Shown here one piece after another: positions 61,104 to 64,000 of a stretch of 64,000 bases of DNA (positions are counted from its first letter, which is position 1; every line of letters begins with the position of its first letter). A program made the position numbers and the translations under genes. Source of the stretch: Sagittula marina (GTDB lineage Bacteria > Pseudomonadota > Alphaproteobacteria > Rhodobacterales > Rhodobacteraceae); NCBI RefSeq assembly GCF_014196795.1, contig NZ_JACIEJ010000003.1:124001-188000 (forward strand), given 5' to 3'. Under the pieces are notes generated by a model. That model did not search any database. It had not been told where the DNA came from and saw only the letters and a program-made list of their open reading frames with translations.

Positions 61104-62009
61104 TCATGCGTGCGCGGCGAGCCAGTCGCGCACGCTGTCTACACGCGACCGTGCGACCGGCACACGGGTCCCATCACTCAGGCGCAGAACATGTTTGGCG
61201 CCTTCTTTTTCAAGAGCTTGCGCCGCATGGACCGCCACCCACCAGGATCTATGCGGCTGAATGCCGTCTTCGGGATCGGTCTGCGCCACAATATCTGACA
61301 GGCGCACACGATGGGTCATGGTTTCACCGTGCATGACCACCTGTACGTGATGTTCTCGGGCCTGGATGTGGCAGACGCCAGCCAATGGCACAGGTTCCGA
61401 TCCGATCAGGATCTGACGATGAGGCGCTTCGGGCTCGGGGGCCTCGGGCACAGGGGACGGCTTTGGTGCTGCCTCGTGGATGTAGCGCAGGTAAAGCGTC
61501 AAGAAAATTTCGGTCACGATCAGATATACAATGACCTGCTGCACCGAAATGATGCTGAGGTCGCCGTCCGTCACGACGTGGACCAATGCCTCGGACAGGG
61601 TCAGTGTCGGGGCCATGATGGCGATGGACATCAGCGGGTTGAAAACGGCGAAGGTTCCCGTCCGCCGCTGAACCCAGGCCAAGCCAAATAAAAGCGAGAT
61701 ATGCGTGAGTATGAAGGTGCCGAAGAACGTGATCCAGACGATCGCAAATGCCGGTGGCGTTAATTGACCGATCAAACCCGGAGGATCGGCAAAGACCAAG
61801 ATCGCGAGCACAAAGCACAGATAGATCTGCGTCCTGCGATCCACCAACTTCAAGGCAAATTCAATTGGGTCGAGGCTGTGCCGCGTTCCGAAGACGTCGA
61901 TGAACACCACTGGAAATGTCGAGTTGGTCGGCACGGCGTTTTCCTCGGGTCGGTTGCTACCATCTGGGGCTGCACCTGTCTGTTCGATAAACATCGGTGC
62001 CGCAAGCAT
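61104..62009 (-). CDS. Membrane-embedded LytTR-type DNA-binding regulator
   Basis: 301 residues. Four hydrophobic segments (about residues 55-165: IYLCFVLAILVFADP, FAIVWITFFGTFILTHISLL, VFNPLMSIAIMAPTLTL, VIVYLIVTEIFLTLYLRYI), a Pro/Glu linker (PKPSPVPEAPEPEAP), then a C-terminal LytTR domain (CHIQAREHHVQVVMHGE, and HRSWWVAVHAAQALEK). It would bind DNA from the inner membrane, with no receiver domain. No target is evident. Start as given or at Met6. Confidence 0.82.
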   Translation of the reverse strand: MLAAPMFIEQTGAAPDGSNRPEENAVPTNSTFPVVFIDVFGTRHSLDPIEFALKLVDRRTQIYLCFVLAILVFADPPGLIGQLTPPAFAIVWITFFGTFILTHISLLFGLAWVQRRTGTFAVFNPLMSIAIMAPTLTLSEALVHVVTDGDLSIISVQQVIVYLIVTEIFLTLYLRYIHEAAPKPSPVPEAPEPEAPHRQILIGSEPVPLAGVCHIQAREHHVQVVMHGETMTHRVRLSDIVAQTDPEDGIQPHRSWWVAVHAAQALEKEGAKHVLRLSDGTRVPVARSRVDSVRDWLAAHA

Positions 62010-62140
62010 TCAGCGCGTCAACTTTAGCATATTAAGCTCGCTGCATGAACCTTCCCCACCAACCCAGGTGCGACGCAGGCCGGTTTTCGGCGGTGAAATC
62101 GGCGGTTTTCAAATGGGGTAAAAAACCTTCACAAAAGTGC

Positions 62141-62169
62141 TTGACGGGTCTGGCCGTTGTCCCTAAAAG
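62141..62169 (+). promoter_or_regulatory. Sigma70-type promoter of the first tRNA-Asp
   Basis: TTGACG (62141-62146), a 17-base spacer, and TAAAAG (62164-62169). It lies about 85 bases before the mature tRNA, leaving a 5' leader. Confidence 0.6.
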
Positions 62170-62254
62170 CCCCCTCACGCCACGAGGCAGACGCGACACG
62201 ACGGACCGAACGGAACGGATGGAGCGGACGCAGCGGGGCGCTGGAAACGGCAGA

Positions 62255-62331
62255 GCGGTTGTAGCTCAGATGGTTAGAGTACCGGCCTGTCACGCCGGGG
62301 GTCGCGGGTTCGAGCCCCGTCAACCGCGCCA
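62255..62331 (+). tRNA. tRNA-Asp (GUC), copy 1
   Basis: 77 bases, acceptor GCGGTTG/CAACCGC, anticodon loop CTGTCAC (GUC), T-loop GGTTCGAGCCC and encoded CCA end. Differs from copy 2 by one base in the D loop (A versus T). Followed by a terminator. Confidence 0.95.
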
Positions 62332-62349
62332 CTTCCGTTTCATCGAAAG

Positions 62350-62374
62350 GCCCTCGCAATTGCGGGGGCTTTTT
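62350..62374 (+). terminator. Terminator after the first tRNA-Asp
   Basis: GCCCTCGC / GCGGGGGC (one T-G pair) with an AATT loop and a run of five T. It ends the first tRNA unit 19 bases past its CCA end. Confidence 0.75.
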
Positions 62375-62489
62375 CGATTCCGGGGATCTCGGATAGTGGC
62401 TTTTGCGCGCGAAATCCGTGTCAGAACGCGCGCGTTTCAAGGGCGCAAAACGCTTGTAAATTTCTCCCCCGATTTTCGTGTTTTTCCGC

Positions 62490-62518
62490 TTGCCCTCATC
62501 TGCGCCGGGGGCTATCAG
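62490..62518 (+). promoter_or_regulatory. Possible promoter of the second tRNA-Asp
   Basis: TTGCCC (62490-62495), 17 bases, then TATCAG (62513-62518). The expected start is about five bases before the mature tRNA. An inverted repeat GGGGGC..GCCCCC overlaps the -10 region. Confidence 0.4.
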
Positions 62519-62529
62519 GCCCCCATAGC

Positions 62530-62606
62530 GCGGTTGTAGCTCAGTTGGTTAGAGTACCGGCCTGTCACGCCGGGGGTCGCGGGTTCGAGCCCCGTCAACC
62601 GCGCCA
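62530..62606 (+). tRNA. tRNA-Asp (GUC), copy 2
   Basis: 77 bases, identical to copy 1 except one D-loop position. Encoded CCA, anticodon GUC. A terminator-like sequence is not seen within the next 100 bases. Confidence 0.95.
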
Positions 62607-62853
62607 CTTTCCCCCTTCGATTTGTTGTGACACATGCCCCTGATAGGGGCGGATCGAAGGTCAGGATGCACCCCCACATTTTTTGATGATTTTCTTCGGA
62701 ACCTTTGACGGACACTTGCGTTCACCTGTCAGAGAATTCGAAGCGTAGGGTTTTGCGCAAATGTTGAAAACGCAGCGTCAGGTATTCCTGACTGACCCTA
62801 AATCGAAGTGTGTGCCAACTTGCCTCGCAAGCGAGGGCAGGCAAAGGGAAACG

Positions 62854-62875
62854 AAAAAGGCGCCACGTGGGCGCC
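62854..62875 (-). terminator. Terminator of the DUF882 gene
   Basis: Self-complementary GGCGCC arms (62859-62864 and 62870-62875) with a 5-base loop, followed on the minus strand by TTTTT. The segment 62607-62853 contains no recognised gene; it has a weak hairpin at 62820-62840. Confidence 0.75.
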
Positions 62876-62901
62876 CATTCGAAAAAGTGAGGTAGATAGA
62901 G

Positions 62902-63468
62902 TTACGCGCCCCAGCTGCGAACAGGGCCGCAATCCATGTGGACGAAATTGGAGCCGGAATATCGACCGACGCCGCCGCCACGACATGCCGCAGCCGCTTT
63001 GGCCATTTGCGACACCGAGCGCGTAGATAGCCGAAGATCGGCAGCTTGTCCGCGAAGGTGACGAGAATTCTTTGCCACGCCAGAGGACCGCGATCTCAGC
63101 ATCGCATTTGTCTTCGGCGAGCGATAGCCGGAGATGAGCATGTAGGGCTCCGAGCAATCCATCAGATTGTGAGCCGCACACATGATGTCCACTGTACGCG
63201 GATCAATGGATTTGACGTCGTCCGTGCGCCAGTCGCGCATGAAGAGGTTTATCTCCTTGAGCGAGTCAGCGAGGTAGTCGCCCTCGATCCAGTAGATCAT
63301 GTCAATTCGCTCACCCGTTCGCCCCGAATACATATGCAAGCGACGAATATCGCCTGCGCCGCGCAAGAAGCCCGCGGCGTTGGAGTAGGTGGGTGCTGCT
63401 GCAACAGTTGTTGCAGCGAATGCACCGAGGAGGCCCCGGCGCGTGATACGCATATTGTTTTCTGTCAT
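62902..63468 (-). CDS. Tat-exported DUF882 (peptidase M15-type) protein
   Basis: 188 residues. Tat signal RITRRGLLGAFAATTVAAAP, then the DUF882 core: LHMYSGRTGERIDMIYWIEG, YMLISGYRSPKTNAMLRS, SRHLRGQAADLRL (zinc-ligand SxHxxGxAxD) and FVHMDCGPVRSW. This is the YcbK-type branch of M15 peptidases that acts on peptidoglycan peptides. ATG 63468 or 63453 may be the start. Divergent from a probable L,D-transpeptidase, consistent with a cell-wall role. Confidence 0.87.
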   Translation of the reverse strand: MTENNMRITRRGLLGAFAATTVAAAPTYSNAAGFLRGAGDIRRLHMYSGRTGERIDMIYWIEGDYLADSLKEINLFMRDWRTDDVKSIDPRTVDIMCAAHNLMDCSEPYMLISGYRSPKTNAMLRSRSSGVAKNSRHLRGQAADLRLSTRSVSQMAKAAAACRGGGVGRYSGSNFVHMDCGPVRSWGA

Positions 63469-63792
63469 GTAAGGCGCCTGTCCCGTGGTCGCTGTTACCT
63501 GTTTGCGCAGATCGTTGCTGCGCACCTGCCATCTATCCCCAGATGTCTTCCTCCGTATTGCACGAATCGAGCACTCCATAAAGCGGGATTTATTATGAAT
63601 TTTAGCTTTCAAGCGGAAGTTGGCAGAAACCCGCGCAAGGCAATGAGGGTGTGGCGCAAATGCGCAGATCACGCACATGTCACTGCAACGCGCCGTTGGC
63701 TGCCGCATAGTGAAGCATTAAGCGTTTACAGGCTTACGACATTGATACACAAGTTTAATATTGCCGGGGATGTTATGCACAAGGGGTACGGA

Positions 63793-64000
63793 ATGCGCGG
63801 TCAGCAGAAGTTTTATGAACAAATTGGAGGGCGCATCCAGTCGCTCTTCGTGGCTGGTGCCGTTGCTGGTCTGTTGGCTTGTGCGCCCGCAATAGTCAGC
63901 GCCGAAAATTTTTCGTTCAAAGTGACGGCGTACAAGCAGGCCGTTGCCGAAAGCCTCGGCGACGAAGAAGGGATCGCGGCGTTCTATCGCGCGCGTGGAT
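63793..64000 (+). CDS. Probable L,D-transpeptidase family protein (3' partial)
   Basis: Only the first 69 codons are in the window. Signal peptide LFVAGAVAGLLACAPAIVSA, followed by FKVTAYKQAVAESLGD and GIAAFYRAR, which resembles the start of YcbB-type L,D-transpeptidases as I recall them. AAGGGG at 63781-63786 lies six bases before ATG 63793. Next to a DUF882 gene, the usual partner. The catalytic domain lies outside the window, so the call is tentative. Confidence 0.5.
   Translation, partial: MRGQQKFYEQIGGRIQSLFVAGAVAGLLACAPAIVSAENFSFKVTAYKQAVAESLGDEEGIAAFYRARG

Noticed and set aside
1-64000. CRISPR array, prophage or integrative element
   Set aside because: No regularly spaced repeats, no phage structural genes and no integrase were seen in the window.

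Overview
The window looks like a chromosomal segment of an alphaproteobacterium of the Rhodobacterales (Roseobacter-type) group. The reasons are gene families and gene orders, not a database search: a cysG-DUF2849-cysI-cysH-DUF934 sulfate assimilation cluster, a DksA with a degenerate zinc finger, DUF2927 and YrhK-type proteins, a putrescine-type ABC cluster, a TRAP C4-dicarboxylate system and generally high GC. No rRNA, CRISPR array, prophage or intact insertion sequence was seen. The only clear mobile DNA is a decayed patch at about 8.5-9.5 kb holding two different IS5-superfamily transposase relics.

Layout. 1-5.6 kb: a CheR/PAS/HWE-kinase (cut by the left edge) with a response regulator, a broken YrhK gene, then an endonuclease/exonuclease/phosphatase-family protein coupled to a cardiolipin-synthase-like enzyme; this part is visibly AT-richer. 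5.9-8.3 kb: tex. 8.3-10 kb: transposon graveyard. 10-19.7 kb: a chemoreceptor, a CoxE-like VWA protein and (4.6 kb away) its likely partner MoxR ATPase, a three-gene DUF2927 operon with an overlooked 56-residue membrane protein, two GNAT enzymes, small hypotheticals, dksA. 19.8-24.8 kb: FAD monooxygenase, XdhC plus a short molybdopterin-binding partner, BCCT transporter. 24.8-28 kb: methyltransferase, infC (apparent AUA start), and a 536-residue alanine-rich anchored protein. 28-34.2 kb: fpr and the assimilatory sulfate reduction operon with a divergent Lrp-type regulator. 34.3-44.6 kb: a P450 divergent from dctB, then purU, dctD, two tandem dctP genes, dctQ and dctM. 44.6-53.6 kb: small secreted protein, tpiA, 2OG-Fe(II) oxygenase, Asp/Glu/hydantoin-racemase with an ABC transporter and a divergent GntR regulator. 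53.6-62 kb: TfoX-like, A-type Fe-S carrier, DUF3307-SatD pair, MscS channel, periplasmic glycerophosphodiesterase, DUF59 protein, a RimB-RimK fusion and a membrane LytTR regulator. 62-64 kb: two tRNA-Asp genes, a Tat-exported DUF882 protein and the start of a probable L,D-transpeptidase.

How parts work together. The sulfate cluster reads as one pathway: CysG makes siroheme for CysI, CysH makes sulfite, and Fpr next door could reduce the ferredoxin. DctB/DctD should control the TRAP carrier; DctD has lost the sigma54-contacting GAFTGA loop, while two near-perfect dyads lie upstream of dctP and no good sigma54 promoter is visible. The GntR regulator faces its ABC cluster across a region with an ATTGTGCACAAT palindrome. 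satD is preceded by two tandem GCAAGC-N6-GCTTGC dyads. These regulatory reads are inferences from sequence symmetry.

No wholly new multi-gene system could be demonstrated. The best candidates for a second look are the GAFTGA-less DctD circuit, the satD dyads with the uncharacterised DUF3307-SatD pair, and the large alanine-rich protein.
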